Positions 42,287-50,361 of a stretch of DNA of 64,000 nt are shown here, in pieces. Position 1 is the stretch's first letter. Every line of letters starts with the position of its first letter. A program made the position numbers and the translations under genes. The notes under the pieces are model-generated. The model ran no database searches. It worked only from the letters and a program-made list of their open reading frames with translations, and was not told the DNA's origin. The stretch spans positions 434,001 through 498,000 of the forward strand of contig NZ_CP109017.1 of NCBI RefSeq assembly GCF_036226765.1. Reading direction: 5' to 3'. The DNA is from Streptomyces sp. NBC_00670 (GTDB lineage: Bacteria > Actinomycetota > Actinomycetes > Streptomycetales > Streptomycetaceae).

Positions 42287-42817
42287 ATGCGGACGGAAGC
42301 GATCCAGCGGGTCCGGCTCGTGTTCACGCTGTTCGACGCCGACGGCAACGGAGTCCTCGAGGCCGACGACTTCGACCTGATGGCCAAGAGGGTGGTGGCG
42401 GCGGTGCCCGAGGCGGACGCGGCGAGGCGTGACGCGATGGTGGCCGCTTTCCGGACGTTCTGGCAGACCCTGGCCGACGAGTTGGACACCAACCACGACA
42501 ACAAGGTCGACTTCGAGGAGTTCAAGGCGGTCGTCCTGGCTCCGGAACGCTTCTCCGCGGCGGTCGGGCAGTTCGCCGAGGCCCTCACGGCCGTCTCGGA
42601 CCCCAACGGCGACGGGATGGTCGAGCGGCCGACCTTCATGGCGGTCATGACGGCGATCGGCTTCTCCGAGCCGAACATCCAGTCCCTGTTCGACGCCCTG
42701 GAGCCGGCCGGCACCGACCAGGCATCGGTGCCGGCCTGGGTCGAGGCCATCAAGGAGTACTACGACCCCGAGGCGGCGGGCATCGCTGACCACCTGGTCG
42801 CGCAGCCGGCGGGCTGA
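42287..42817 (+). CDS. EF-hand calcium-binding protein
   Basis: A 176-residue acidic cytoplasmic protein with three clear EF-hand loops: DADGNGVLEADD (17-28), DTNHDNKVDFEE (67-78) and DPNGDGMVERPT (105-116). A degenerate fourth follows. The spacing resembles calerythrin and other bacterial sarcoplasmic-type calcium-binding proteins of actinomycetes, which act as calcium buffers or sensors. ATG 42287 is favoured over ATG 42281, because AAAGGTGAG ends directly before 42281, leaving 6 nt to 42287. It is divergent from the MarR gene and followed by a hairpin. Confidence 0.9.
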   Translation: MRTEAIQRVRLVFTLFDADGNGVLEADDFDLMAKRVVAAVPEADAARRDAMVAAFRTFWQTLADELDTNHDNKVDFEEFKAVVLAPERFSAAVGQFAEALTAVSDPNGDGMVERPTFMAVMTAIGFSEPNIQSLFDALEPAGTDQASVPAWVEAIKEYYDPEAAGIADHLVAQPAG

Positions 42818-42873
42818 GAAGCACGCGGAGTCGAGCGGGCGACGCCGTCGCCCAGGGTCTCCCAGGCGTTCAG

Positions 42874-42908
42874 GCCCTCGCCGGTGTCGGTGTCGCACCG
42901 GCGAGGGC
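42874..42908 (+). terminator. Hairpin after EF-hand gene
   Basis: GCCCTCGCCGGTG pairs with CACCGGCGAGGGC (13 bp, 9-nt loop), 57 nt after the stop codon. The rest of the 42818-43140 gap contains no recognised gene and should carry the promoter of the next gene. Confidence 0.6.
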
Positions 42909-43140
42909 GCGTTCGCCGGTGTGCGCGGCCGGTTGCCCCCCGAGCCCTTTCGCACGGCATGGAAACGGTGACGCCGGATTCGTGTGGCGAGTTCGGCGTC
43001 GGAATTCGGCCACCCCATGGCGTCGTGTCATTCGCGGAAATACACTACCGCCGATTCGCCGGTTCACGGTGCCTACCGCTGCCGTCGTGGCGTACGTCGA
43101 TGAACCGGCGGTGAGTCGGATGGGCACGGGAGGGGACGGT

Positions 43141-44421
43141 ATGTCGAACGAGTCTCGCACATGGACGGATCCGAATTTCTCGTCGGTGGACCAGTCGGAC
43201 CGCACGGTTCCTGTGAATTTACGCCAGACAGGGCGCCCGGACATCGAACTCCTGATATCCACGCGCGCGCGGAAGTCGCCGTATTGGCACCTGGCCGTCG
43301 AGGCGGGATGCCGGCGCGCGGAGGTCTACAACCGAATGTATCTGCCCCGGGGTTACGGCTCCCCGGAGGAGGGCGGCTCCGCGGCCGAGTACGAGGCGCT
43401 GACGCGACGAGTGACGTTGTGGGACATCGCGGCCGCACGGCAGATCCGAGTGCGGGGAAGCGAGGCCACCGCATTCGTCGACTACGTCGTGACGAGGGAC
43501 GTCACACGGCTGGCGTCCATGCGGGCCGCGTACGTCGTGCTGTGCGATCCCGACGGACGGATGGTCAACGATCCGCTGCTGCTGAAGATCTCGCCCACCG
43601 AATACTGGTTCAGCATCTCCGACTCGGATCTGTCGCTGTGGCTGAAGGGGGTGAACGCCGGGAAGGGATTCGACGTCCGGATCGAGGAGCTCGACGTGTC
43701 GCCCGTCCAGCTCCAGGGAGCGGAGGCGAACAGGCTGATGGCCGACCTCATCGGTGACGCCGCCGCCGAGATGCCCGCGTTCGGGCTGGCGGAGGCCGAG
43801 ATCGCCGGCATTCCGGTACTCGTCTCGCGGACCGGATTCTCCGGCGAGGCCGGATACGAGGTCTATCTGAAGAATGCGAGCCTGCACGCGGAGCGGATGT
43901 GGGAGGCGATCCTCCGCGCGGGAGAGAAATACGGGCTGACGGTGACCGGCCCCATCCAGCCCCACCGGATCACGTCGGGGATACTCGCCTGGGGTCAGGA
44001 CGTCGACAACGAGATGGTCCCTTTCCAGGTCGGGCTGGCGTCCCACATTCCCCGCAACAAGGCGTCGGACTACATCGGCCGCGAAGCCCTCGAAAAGATG
44101 CGGGCCGACATCGCCGCCGGAAACCATCCGTACAGACTGACCATGGTCGGACTGAGGATGGAAGGTGAGCCGATCGCGGATTATCTGTCGGACTTCTGGC
44201 TCGTCGCGCCCTCCCCGGACGCGGAGCCGGTGGGCTTCGTGACGTCCGCCTCCTACGCCCCGAAACTCCGGACGAACGTCGCCCTGGCCCGTCTGCCGGT
44301 CGACCTCGCGGTACCGGGAACGCAGGTGCACGTGTTCGTGCCGGGCACGGACACGGACACGGACACCGGCTCGACGAGCAGGAGTGTCCCGGCGGTGGTC
44401 TCGGCCTTTCCCATCGAGTGA
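43141..44421 (+). CDS. GcvT-family, DmdA-like tetrahydrofolate-dependent methyltransferase
   Basis: A 426-residue protein of the aminomethyltransferase (GcvT) family, closest in pattern to DMSP demethylase DmdA: 'RKSPYWHLAVEAGCRRAEVYNRMYLPRGYGSPE', 'VTLWDIAAARQIRVRG', 'AAYVVLCDPDGRMVNDPLLLKISPTEYWFSISDSDLSLWLKGV', 'VSPVQLQGAEA', 'SRTGFSGEAGYEVYL'. Members move a methyl group from a substrate to THF. The true substrate here is unknown. GGAGGGG lies 5 nt before the ATG. Codon 27 is TTA (43219-43221), so expression may depend on the bldA tRNA. Base composition is locally less GC-rich than its neighbours. A perfect hairpin follows. Confidence 0.82.
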   Translation: MSNESRTWTDPNFSSVDQSDRTVPVNLRQTGRPDIELLISTRARKSPYWHLAVEAGCRRAEVYNRMYLPRGYGSPEEGGSAAEYEALTRRVTLWDIAAARQIRVRGSEATAFVDYVVTRDVTRLASMRAAYVVLCDPDGRMVNDPLLLKISPTEYWFSISDSDLSLWLKGVNAGKGFDVRIEELDVSPVQLQGAEANRLMADLIGDAAAEMPAFGLAEAEIAGIPVLVSRTGFSGEAGYEVYLKNASLHAERMWEAILRAGEKYGLTVTGPIQPHRITSGILAWGQDVDNEMVPFQVGLASHIPRNKASDYIGREALEKMRADIAAGNHPYRLTMVGLRMEGEPIADYLSDFWLVAPSPDAEPVGFVTSASYAPKLRTNVALARLPVDLAVPGTQVHVFVPGTDTDTDTGSTSRSVPAVVSAFPIE

Positions 44422-44441
44422 CGCGTCCTGATTCCACACGC

Positions 44442-44480
44442 CCGTGACGGCCCGCCGGCCTTTCCGGCGGGCCGTCACGG
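44442..44480. terminator. Perfect 17-bp convergent terminator hairpin
   Basis: CCGTGACGGCCCGCCGG and its complement with a 5-nt loop. It overlaps the stop codon of the minus-strand methyltransferase gene and closes the DmdA-like gene. Confidence 0.78.
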
Positions 44481-45365
44481 ATGTCCGGGAGAGGGACGGC
44501 GTGAGGTGGCGCGCTGCTTCCGGACCGCCGAGATCAGCCCTCCGGGCCCTTCCTCGCCCCGCGCCGGTGTGCCGATCGGGCGGCCGTAGGCGGCGGCGCG
44601 CTCGCGCAGCGTGTGGCTTTCGGCCTCCCAGCCGTGCCCGGCCAGCCAGCCCACCGGGTCCTCGGGCATCTCCGACACCCACAGGGACGCCGCCGATCCC
44701 GGCACGGCGTCCGCGCCGAAGCGCTCGATCACGCCGCGCGAGCCCAGCGTGAGCCCCATCCGGCTGCCCGCAGCCGAGCGCGCGCCGATCCGGGTCAGCA
44801 GCGCCTCCACCGCGTCCTCGGGCAGATAGATCAGCAGCCCTTCGGCGATCCACGCGGTGGGCGCGGCCGGGTCGTGCCCCGCGGCGGCCAGCGCGGCCGG
44901 CCAGTCCGCCCGCAGATCCGTCGCGACGGTGATCCGCTCACAGCGCGCGACGGCCCGCTCCTGACGCAGCACCGAGGCCTTGAAGTCCAGTGGGGCGGCG
45001 GTGTCGATCTCGAAGAGCCGGGTGCCCTCGGGCCAGTCCATCCGGAAGGCCCGGCTGTCCATGCCGGCGCCGAGCAGCACGACCTGCCGGACTCCGGACG
45101 CGGATGCCTGCCGCAGCAGGTCGTCGAGGAACTTCGTCCTGATGACGATGGAGAACGCCACTGCCGTCCGACGGCGTCGCCCGGCCTCGTCGTCGGCCGG
45201 TGCCGGCGAGGAGGGCCACAGGCCACCGGCGACGGCGAAGGCCCGGGCCAGTGGGTCACGGAACAGCGCGTTCACCCGCTCCGTCTCCAGCGCCCGCACC
45301 CTGGCCACCCCCACGGCCGTGGCCCACACCCCCGACGGCCGCGCCCGCCCCCGCTGCTCAGTCAC
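44475..45365 (-). CDS. Class I SAM-dependent methyltransferase, leucine carboxyl methyltransferase family
   Basis: A 296-residue methyltransferase. The SAM-binding motif is 'QVVLLGAGMDSRAFRMDW', then 'RLFEIDTAAPLDFKASVL' and 'PTAWIAEGLLIYLPEDAVEALL', the signature of the LCMT/PPM-like family common in actinobacteria. The GTG start overlaps the end of the P450 gene by 8 nt (P450 stop at 45358), so the two are translationally coupled. The pair may decorate a small molecule by hydroxylation and methylation. The product is unknown. Confidence 0.87.
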   Translation of the reverse strand: MTEQRGRARPSGVWATAVGVARVRALETERVNALFRDPLARAFAVAGGLWPSSPAPADDEAGRRRRTAVAFSIVIRTKFLDDLLRQASASGVRQVVLLGAGMDSRAFRMDWPEGTRLFEIDTAAPLDFKASVLRQERAVARCERITVATDLRADWPAALAAAGHDPAAPTAWIAEGLLIYLPEDAVEALLTRIGARSAAGSRMGLTLGSRGVIERFGADAVPGSAASLWVSEMPEDPVGWLAGHGWEAESHTLRERAAAYGRPIGTPARGEEGPGGLISAVRKQRATSRRPSPGHP

Positions 45366-46575
45366 GGGGCGCGGCCGTCCGTACGGGCAGGGCGACGAGG
45401 CCGCGCGAGCGCATGGACGAGCGGTGCCGCAGATCCTGCGGAGGGCAGGCCAGGGTGAGGTCCGGGAAGCGGTCGAAGAGCGCGGTGAGGGCGATCGCGG
45501 TCTCCATCCGGGCGAGCGGGGCGCCGAGGCAGTAGTGGATGCCGTGTCCCAGGGTGAGGTGCCCGGTGGCGTCGCGGGTGAGGTCGAGCCGGTCGGGCTC
45601 GGGGAAGCGGCGCGGGTCCCGGTGGGCGGCGGCCAGGGACAGCAGCACGGTCTCCCCCGCGGGTACGGTGACGCCGCCGATGGTGAGATCCTCGACGGGG
45701 AAGCGCCGGATGGCCAGCGGCACCGGGCCGTCGTAGCGGGCCAGTTCCTCCACGGCCCCGTCCAGCAGCTTCGGATCCGCCCGCAGCGCGGCCAGTTGCG
45801 CGGGATGGGCGAGCAGCGCGGCGACGGCGTTGCCGATGAGGTGGACGGTGTTCTCGTACCCGGCGACCAGGATGAGGAAGGCCAGGGACATCAACTCGTC
45901 CTCGCTCAGGCGGTCTTCCTCGTCGCGTACGGCGATGAGCGCGGAGAGCAGGTCGTCGCCCGGACTCCTTCGCCGGTCCGCGAGAAGGCCGGTGAAGAAG
46001 GCCAGCAGCCGGCCGACGGCGTCACGGGCCCGGGCAGGGCGCGTCGGGTCGGGTGCCACGAGCGCGTCGGTCCAGTCGCGGAAGTCGGGCCTGCTGTCTT
46101 CGGGGATGCCCAGGAGGTCGCAGATCACGGCGATCGGCAGCGGGGCGGCGTAGGCGGCGATCAGATCGAACTCCTCGTCCCCGCGCCGCGCGTCCAGGAG
46201 CCGGTCCGCGATGCGCCGCACGGGGTCGCGCAGCCGCTCGATGCGGCGGGGGGTGAACGCCTGGGAGACCAGCCTGCGGATCCGGGTGTGGTCCGGGGGG
46301 TCCATGTTCAGCAGGTTGGCGTCCAGCGCGGGCGGCAGAGCCATGCCCCGGTAGCCGCCGGGCGTGCCGTGGCTCTTGTCCAGGGACAGGCGCCGGTCGG
46401 CGAGGGCCTGTCGCACGTCGTCGTAGCGGGTGACCAGCCAGGCGGGCAGGCCGTCCGTACCGGTGATGCGGTGCACCGGCCCTTCCTCACGGAGCCGGCC
46501 GTAGACGGCGTAGGGATCGTCGAACAGCTCTACGGGGTCAATGCCGCCCGCACCGAGGGCAGTTGTCTCGCTCAT
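45358..46575 (-). CDS. Cytochrome P450 (CYP107-like)
   Basis: A 405-residue soluble P450. I-helix LILVAGYENTVHL, ExxR in EELARYDG, and heme loop LGHGIHYCLGAPLAR with Cys349 as ligand. 'LNMDPPDHTRIRRLVSQAFTPRRIERL' is the C-helix region typical of macrolide-type CYP107 enzymes. ATG 46575 is taken as start (MSETTALGAGG). An upstream TTG is less likely. It is first of a two-gene unit with the overlapping methyltransferase. No redox partner is encoded here. Confidence 0.92.
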   Translation of the reverse strand: MSETTALGAGGIDPVELFDDPYAVYGRLREEGPVHRITGTDGLPAWLVTRYDDVRQALADRRLSLDKSHGTPGGYRGMALPPALDANLLNMDPPDHTRIRRLVSQAFTPRRIERLRDPVRRIADRLLDARRGDEEFDLIAAYAAPLPIAVICDLLGIPEDSRPDFRDWTDALVAPDPTRPARARDAVGRLLAFFTGLLADRRRSPGDDLLSALIAVRDEEDRLSEDELMSLAFLILVAGYENTVHLIGNAVAALLAHPAQLAALRADPKLLDGAVEELARYDGPVPLAIRRFPVEDLTIGGVTVPAGETVLLSLAAAHRDPRRFPEPDRLDLTRDATGHLTLGHGIHYCLGAPLARMETAIALTALFDRFPDLTLACPPQDLRHRSSMRSRGLVALPVRTAAPRD

Positions 46576-46626
46576 ACCGCCAGCCAACCAGATCGCGCGC
46601 GACGGGGCACGCGCCCTTGGCCGGAC

Positions 46627-47241
46627 TCAGTACCGCTGCGCCCTGGCCAGCCGGGGGGTGAGCCGCGCGTCCTCGGACTGCCGGCTGAACACGACGGGCT
46701 GCTCCTGCTTGCCCGGCGCGAGGTTCTCGGCGCCTGCGAACCGGCGTTCCACGACCTTGCCGGACGCGTCTTCGAAATCGACCTGCACGGCGTACGACGC
46801 CTTGTCGTCGGTCTTGTTGGTAATGGTCAGGAGAACCGCGGACAAGCCGCTGGTCACCTCCTTGGGCAAGCCCCGCATGCCGACCTCGGACACGGCGTTG
46901 CCGCGCCCCCGCACCTTCTCCAGCGCCTTCTCGGCGGCGGCACTCGTACGGGCGGCCGCCGCGTCGACGGACGCCTCGAACTGCGAGGCACGGGCGGACG
47001 CCGAAGAGGCGGCCGCGGAGGCCGAGGCCCGGGCGGAGGCGATCGCGGCGCCGGCCTCGGAGGCGAGCGCCGAGGGCGGCAGGCCGGAGAACGACGCGGC
47101 GTTCGGGCTGCTGGGTGCCGGTGTGGGCGAGGATCCGCCGTCGCCCCCGTCGCCGCATCCGGTGACGGCCGTGGCGGACAGGGCGCAGCCGAGCGCCGCC
47201 ACCACGGCGCGGCGGCAGTGATCCCCACGCGTGCGTACCAT
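46627..47241 (-). CDS. Putative lipoprotein with Ala/Ser-rich coiled coil
   Basis: A 204-residue exported protein. The signal peptide ends in a lipobox VTGC (Cys29), then a Gly/Pro/Ser linker and a long Ala/Ser helix (about 55-110, 'AAIASARASASAAASSASARASQFEASVDAAAARTSAAAEKALEKV'). A beta-rich end of about 80 residues follows ('EVTSGLSAVLLTITNKTDDKASYAVQVDFEDASGKVVE'), resembling FxLYD-like domains. GGAGGA precedes ATG 47241. The function is unknown. It lies just past the P450-methyltransferase pair on the same strand but is probably separate. Confidence 0.78.
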   Translation of the reverse strand: MVRTRGDHCRRAVVAALGCALSATAVTGCGDGGDGGSSPTPAPSSPNAASFSGLPPSALASEAGAAIASARASASAAASSASARASQFEASVDAAAARTSAAAEKALEKVRGRGNAVSEVGMRGLPKEVTSGLSAVLLTITNKTDDKASYAVQVDFEDASGKVVERRFAGAENLAPGKQEQPVVFSRQSEDARLTPRLARAQRY

Positions 47242-47341
47242 GTCGCAGTCCTCCGTGCCGGTTCGGTCCCGTTCATCCTCACCGCACCACCGGCGGCGCA
47301 CGATCCGGCTTGGGCCATCCGGCGACTGCCGCGGGATACCC

Positions 47342-47440
47342 ACGCGGTTCTACACCCTCTCCGGCACCGTACGGTTCACCGTCGGCGGGAGGGACTACGA
47401 CGCCACCAGGGACACGTTGGTGAGGGTCGCGCCGGTGTCC
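47342..47440 (+). pseudogene. Possible cupin-domain remnant
   Basis: In one plus-strand frame this stretch reads 'TRFYTLSGTVRFTVGGRDYDATRDTLVRVAPV', the core of a small cupin barrel (strand, turn, 'GG..YxA..DTLVRVAP'). There is no cupin start before it and the sequence becomes noise after it, within the 295-nt gap between two genes. I judge it a decayed fragment. A chance match is possible. Confidence 0.4.
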
Positions 47441-47536
47441 CAACACCTTCGCCAATCCGCGCCGCCCCGACCGGAATGCCTTCCGGCCCCCTGGGCACGC
47501 GAACTGCACCACACAGCGGCCGAGTTGGAGGCAGAG

Positions 47537-47749
47537 ATGAGTGACCGCACCTGGCGGATCGTCCCGACGAGCCGGGGCATGAGCGCCCTCTACCTGCTTG
47601 TCGGTGTCATCCTGGCCATCAACGCCGCGTATCAGCTCAAGGACGACATGGCCGTACTCCCCCTCGTCTCCGGCCTCGCCGCCCTGGCCCTCATGACCAC
47701 CGCCGTCGTGGGCCTGCTCCGCCCCGGCTCACGTACACAGACACGCTGA
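47537..47749 (+). CDS. Small two-TM membrane protein (70 aa)
   Basis: A 70-residue protein: 'MSDRTWRIVPTSRGMSALYLL', first TM segment about 15-32, 'DDMAVLPLVSGLAALALMTTAVVGLL' second TM segment, then a short basic tail. GGAGG lies 9 nt upstream of the ATG. It sits among gene remnants, and the frame of the FAH remnant begins where it ends. The function is unknown. Confidence 0.6.
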   Translation: MSDRTWRIVPTSRGMSALYLLVGVILAINAAYQLKDDMAVLPLVSGLAALALMTTAVVGLLRPGSRTQTR

Positions 47750-47757
47750 CGGCGCCG

Positions 47758-48051
47758 GGTCCCGGGCCGGGCACCCGCGCCCTCGCGCTCTCCTACGCCG
47801 GCGCCTTCGACGACGGCGTCGCCACCCGTGTCGTCCCCGGCGACGTTTTCGGCTCCGGCACCTGCGGCAAGGGCGGTTGCCTGGCCGAACTCCGGGGCGT
47901 GCGGGGCCGGCAGGACCCCCCGCCCCTGGAACCCGGCGACACGGTCACCCTCACGGTCGAGGGCATCGGCTCGCTGACCAGCACCGTCGTTCCCGGTGCG
48001 GCACCCGTCCGGCTGTCGGCCGGCCGGCGCCGGGACCGGGAACGGCCGTGA
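47758..48051 (+). pseudogene. C-terminal remnant of a fumarylacetoacetate hydrolase (FAH) family gene
   Basis: An open stretch of about 97 codons ending in TGA with no usable start. It reads 'LALSYAGAFDDGVATRVVPGDVFGSGTCGKGGCLAELRG', then 'PPPLEPGDTVTLTVEGIGSLTSTVV'. This is the end of FAH-family hydrolases ('GDVxxxGT..G', 'LxPGDxVxVxVEGxGxLxNxV'). The catalytic N-terminal two thirds is missing, so it should be inactive. Confidence 0.72.
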
Positions 48052-48345
48052 AGGACTGCACGGCAACACTCGCCGGCACGTCCCGTGAACGGCACGGGCC
48101 ATTTCCCCGGGGATGACCCCGCCGGACGTCGGGCCGTGACGGGCACGGAGGCCAATCCCCGAGGGTGCGACCGGGGTTCGGGCGTCAGGAATCACCGGAT
48201 GCATGAGGTGAAGCTCTCCGACGGGATCACCACTTTGTCCCCCCTGCGTCTGGACGACGTCGAAGAGCCGGGTGGCCGGTGTCGCGGATCAGCGGGTGCG
48301 GCCACGCGACCGGCAGCGCGTCCGGCCCGGCCGCGGAGGGCCACG
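48052..48345. other. 294-nt gap with only a gene remnant
   Basis: It lies between the FAH remnant and the TetR stop. Besides the GNAT-like N-terminal remnant at 48199-48270 I see no gene, hairpin or repeat. Confidence 0.4.
48199..48270 (+). pseudogene. N-terminal remnant of a GNAT acetyltransferase
   Basis: Starting at ATG 48199 the frame reads MHEVKLSDGITTLSPLRLDD and then VEE, matching the start of GNAT proteins that continue '..AHLAGEDE'. After these 24 residues the similarity stops and the frame turns to Pro/Arg noise. Probably a truncated leftover. It is short, so confidence is limited. Confidence 0.45.
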
Positions 48346-48957
48346 TCAGCCGAGTGCTTCCTCCTGTCGCCGGTCATCGTCGGCCATGGCGGGGAGGGCG
48401 TTGTCGATGAGGACGGCGGCGATGACGGCGGCGGTGGGGAAGGCGTCAGCGTTGAGGACCCGGGTGCGGGCCGCGGCGCCGTCGAGGAGCAGCGCGAGCT
48501 GCTCGCCGAGTTGTCCGGGATCGGCGGCGCCGGCTTCGCGGGCGGTGTCGGCGAACCGCGCGGCGACCGCTTTCTTGTAGTCGCGTGCGTACTGGGATGC
48601 GGGGTGTTGGGAGTCGTGGAGCTCGACGGCGGCGGCGATGTAGGGGCACAGGGGGGTGGTGGGGGGGATGTCGAAGGCGGCGAGAAGCCGTTCGCGGGGC
48701 GTGAGGTCGCTGCGGTCGAACACGCCGGACAGTACAGAGGGGTCGAACCCGCGCAGGTACTCGGCGACGAGTTCGTCCTTGCCGCCGAAGTGCTGGTAGG
48801 CCGTGCGCTTGGACACCTCGGCCGCCGCGCAGAGCTGGTCCATGCCGGTGCGGTTGATGCCCTGCTCGCGGAACAGCTGCTGGGACGCACTGAGGATGCG
48901 CTCGCGGGCGCCCCGGCCGCGGCGGCGGCCCGTCGGGCCCTTCTCCAACTCCGTCAT
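48346..48957 (-). CDS. TetR family transcriptional regulator
   Basis: A 203-residue repressor. The HTH is 'RERILSASQQLFREQGINRTGMDQLCAAAEVSKRTAYQHFGGKDELVAEYL', followed by an all-helical ligand domain. It is divergent from the SDR gene, and the intergenic region carries GGTGTACTTA twice, one inside a 19-nt inverted repeat, so it probably represses itself and the SDR. A TACGAT -10 box lies 6 nt before ATG 48957 and no ribosome site is present, suggesting a leaderless mRNA. The ligand is unknown. Confidence 0.9.
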   Translation of the reverse strand: MTELEKGPTGRRRGRGARERILSASQQLFREQGINRTGMDQLCAAAEVSKRTAYQHFGGKDELVAEYLRGFDPSVLSGVFDRSDLTPRERLLAAFDIPPTTPLCPYIAAAVELHDSQHPASQYARDYKKAVAARFADTAREAGAADPGQLGEQLALLLDGAAARTRVLNADAFPTAAVIAAVLIDNALPAMADDDRRQEEALG

Positions 48958-48963
48958 GGGTCC

Positions 48964-48969
48964 ATCGTA
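48964..48969 (-). promoter_or_regulatory. -10 box for leaderless TetR transcript
   Basis: Minus strand TACGAT, then 6 nt, then ATG 48957. No ribosome site lies between. Confidence 0.45.
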
Positions 48970-48986
48970 CCCCGGGCGGGTAACGA

Positions 48987-49059
48987 CCGGTGTACTTAGT
49001 TTGCTCCCCGACCGCCCGCCCCGTACCGTAAGGAAACAGGACGGTGTACTTAACACCGT
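48987..49059. promoter_or_regulatory. TetR operator region
   Basis: Direct repeats of GGTGTACTTA at 48989-48998 and 49043-49052. The second lies in the inverted repeat ACGGTGT-ACTTA-ACACCGT (49041-49059), 42 nt before the SDR start. Likely binding sites of the divergent TetR protein. Confidence 0.6.
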
Positions 49060-49101
49060 CGTTCCAGGTGCGCACGGCACCACCGACCAAGGGAGCGACC
49101 C

Positions 49102-49836
49102 ATGGGCAAGCTCGACGGCAAGGTAGCGGTCATCACCGGCGGCACCACCGGCATGGCGCTGGCCGGCGCGAAGCTGTTCGTCGACGAGGGAGCGCACGTC
49201 TTCATCACCGGCCGCCGCCGGGAAGCCCTGGACGAGGCCGTGCGGCAGATCGGCCGCAACGTCACCGGTGTCCAGGGCGACGCCGCCGACCTGGCCGACC
49301 TGGACCGCCTCTACGACACCGTCAAGCGGGAGAAGGGCAGCCTCGACGTGCTGTGGGCCAGCGCCGGCGGCGGCGAGCCCGCCCTGCTCGGCGAGATCAC
49401 CGAGGCCCAGTTCGACACCTGGTTCGGGCTCAACGCCCGCGGCACCCTGTTCACCGTCCAGAAGGCGCTTCCGCTCCTCAACGACGGCGGCTCCATCCTC
49501 ATGACCGGCTCCAACGCCTCCCTCGGCGCCTTCCCCGGCTGGAGCGTCTACGCCGGCAGCAAGGCCGTCCAGCAGGCCTGGGCCCGCATCTGGCTCAACG
49601 AGCTCAAGGACCGGCGTATCCGCGTCAACGTTCTGACCCCCGGCCAGGTCGCCACCGCCAAGCAGGAAGAACTCTTCGACGAGGCCACCAAGCGCCAGTT
49701 CGAGTCGCTCATCCCCCGCGGCCGGATGGGCCGCCCCGACGAAATCGCCACCGTCGCCCTCTTCCTCGCCTCCGACGACTCCAGCTATGTCAACGGCATG
49801 GAACTGGTCGCGGACGGCGGCACCACAGCCGTCTGA
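49102..49836 (+). CDS. Short-chain dehydrogenase/reductase
   Basis: A 244-residue SDR. The cofactor loop is AVITGGTTGMALAGAKLF (TGxxxGxx with Met in place of the usual Ile), then 'DVLWASAGGG' (NAG-like), the catalytic Ser in 'ILMTGSNAS', and YAGSK (Tyr/Lys). 'RVNVLTPGQVAT' and 'FLASDDSSYVNGMELVADGG' complete the classical fold. GGGAGCGACC precedes the ATG. It is under likely control of the divergent TetR. Such pairs are common responses to xenobiotics. The substrate is unknown. Confidence 0.92.
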   Translation: MGKLDGKVAVITGGTTGMALAGAKLFVDEGAHVFITGRRREALDEAVRQIGRNVTGVQGDAADLADLDRLYDTVKREKGSLDVLWASAGGGEPALLGEITEAQFDTWFGLNARGTLFTVQKALPLLNDGGSILMTGSNASLGAFPGWSVYAGSKAVQQAWARIWLNELKDRRIRVNVLTPGQVATAKQEELFDEATKRQFESLIPRGRMGRPDEIATVALFLASDDSSYVNGMELVADGGTTAV

Positions 49837-49840
49837 ACCG

Positions 49841-50239
49841 GACCAGTACGGAGACGCGCTCGCGGGCAAGGTCATCGTCGACATCAGCGATCCCTTCAAT
49901 GACACGTTCGACGGCCTGGCCCACCGCGAGGAGATCTCGATCGCGCAGGAAGTGGCCAGAGCGGCCCCGGCCGACGCCCACGTGGTGAAGGCGTTCAACA
50001 CCGTCTTCCGCCACGTCCTGGAGAAGGGCCGGCCCGACGTCTTCCTCGCCGGCGACAACGCGCAGGCCAAGAGGAGTGTGGGAGCGTTCATCGAGACCCT
50101 CGGACTGCGCCCGCTGGACGTCGGCGGACTGAAGATGGCGCACTGGCTGGAAGGAGCGGGCGTGGTCACGGTGGGCCTCGCCCACCACGGGGTGGGGAAC
50201 CTGGACTTCGCCCTCGGCATCACCGGGATTCCTGCTTGA
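49841..50239 (+). pseudogene. C-terminal remnant of an NADPH:F420 reductase-like protein
   Basis: The frame starting right after the SDR stop reads 'QYGDALAGKVIVDISDPFNDTF', 'ADAHVVKAFNTVFRHVLEKG', 'DVFLAGDNAQAKRSVGAFIETLGLRPLDVGGLKMAHWLEG'. This is the second half of NADP-dependent F420 oxidoreductase-like proteins. The N-terminal Rossmann segment (GxGxxG and the following 60 or so residues) is absent, replaced by the end of the SDR gene in another frame. No ribosome site fits. Likely a deletion product fused against the SDR. Confidence 0.7.
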
Positions 50240-50324
50240 GCGAAGGGTGTCGGCACCTTTCCACGGCGGTTACGGCAGCCGTGCTCCCGTGCCCCGCTAC
50301 GGAACCCGGCCGCCGTGATCGCGT

Positions 50325-50361
50325 CCGGCCCGTGACGGCGGCGGCCGCCGTCACGGGCCGG
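50325..50361 (+). terminator. Perfect 16-bp hairpin
   Basis: CCGGCCCGTGACGGCG with its complement and a 5-nt loop, 86 nt after the reductase remnant. The remaining 50240-50603 gap shows no clear gene. A plus-strand frame around 50390-50540 ('VVHRVAGLTSGSEPPPETLTRF') could be another decayed fragment, but I cannot name it. Confidence 0.6.
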
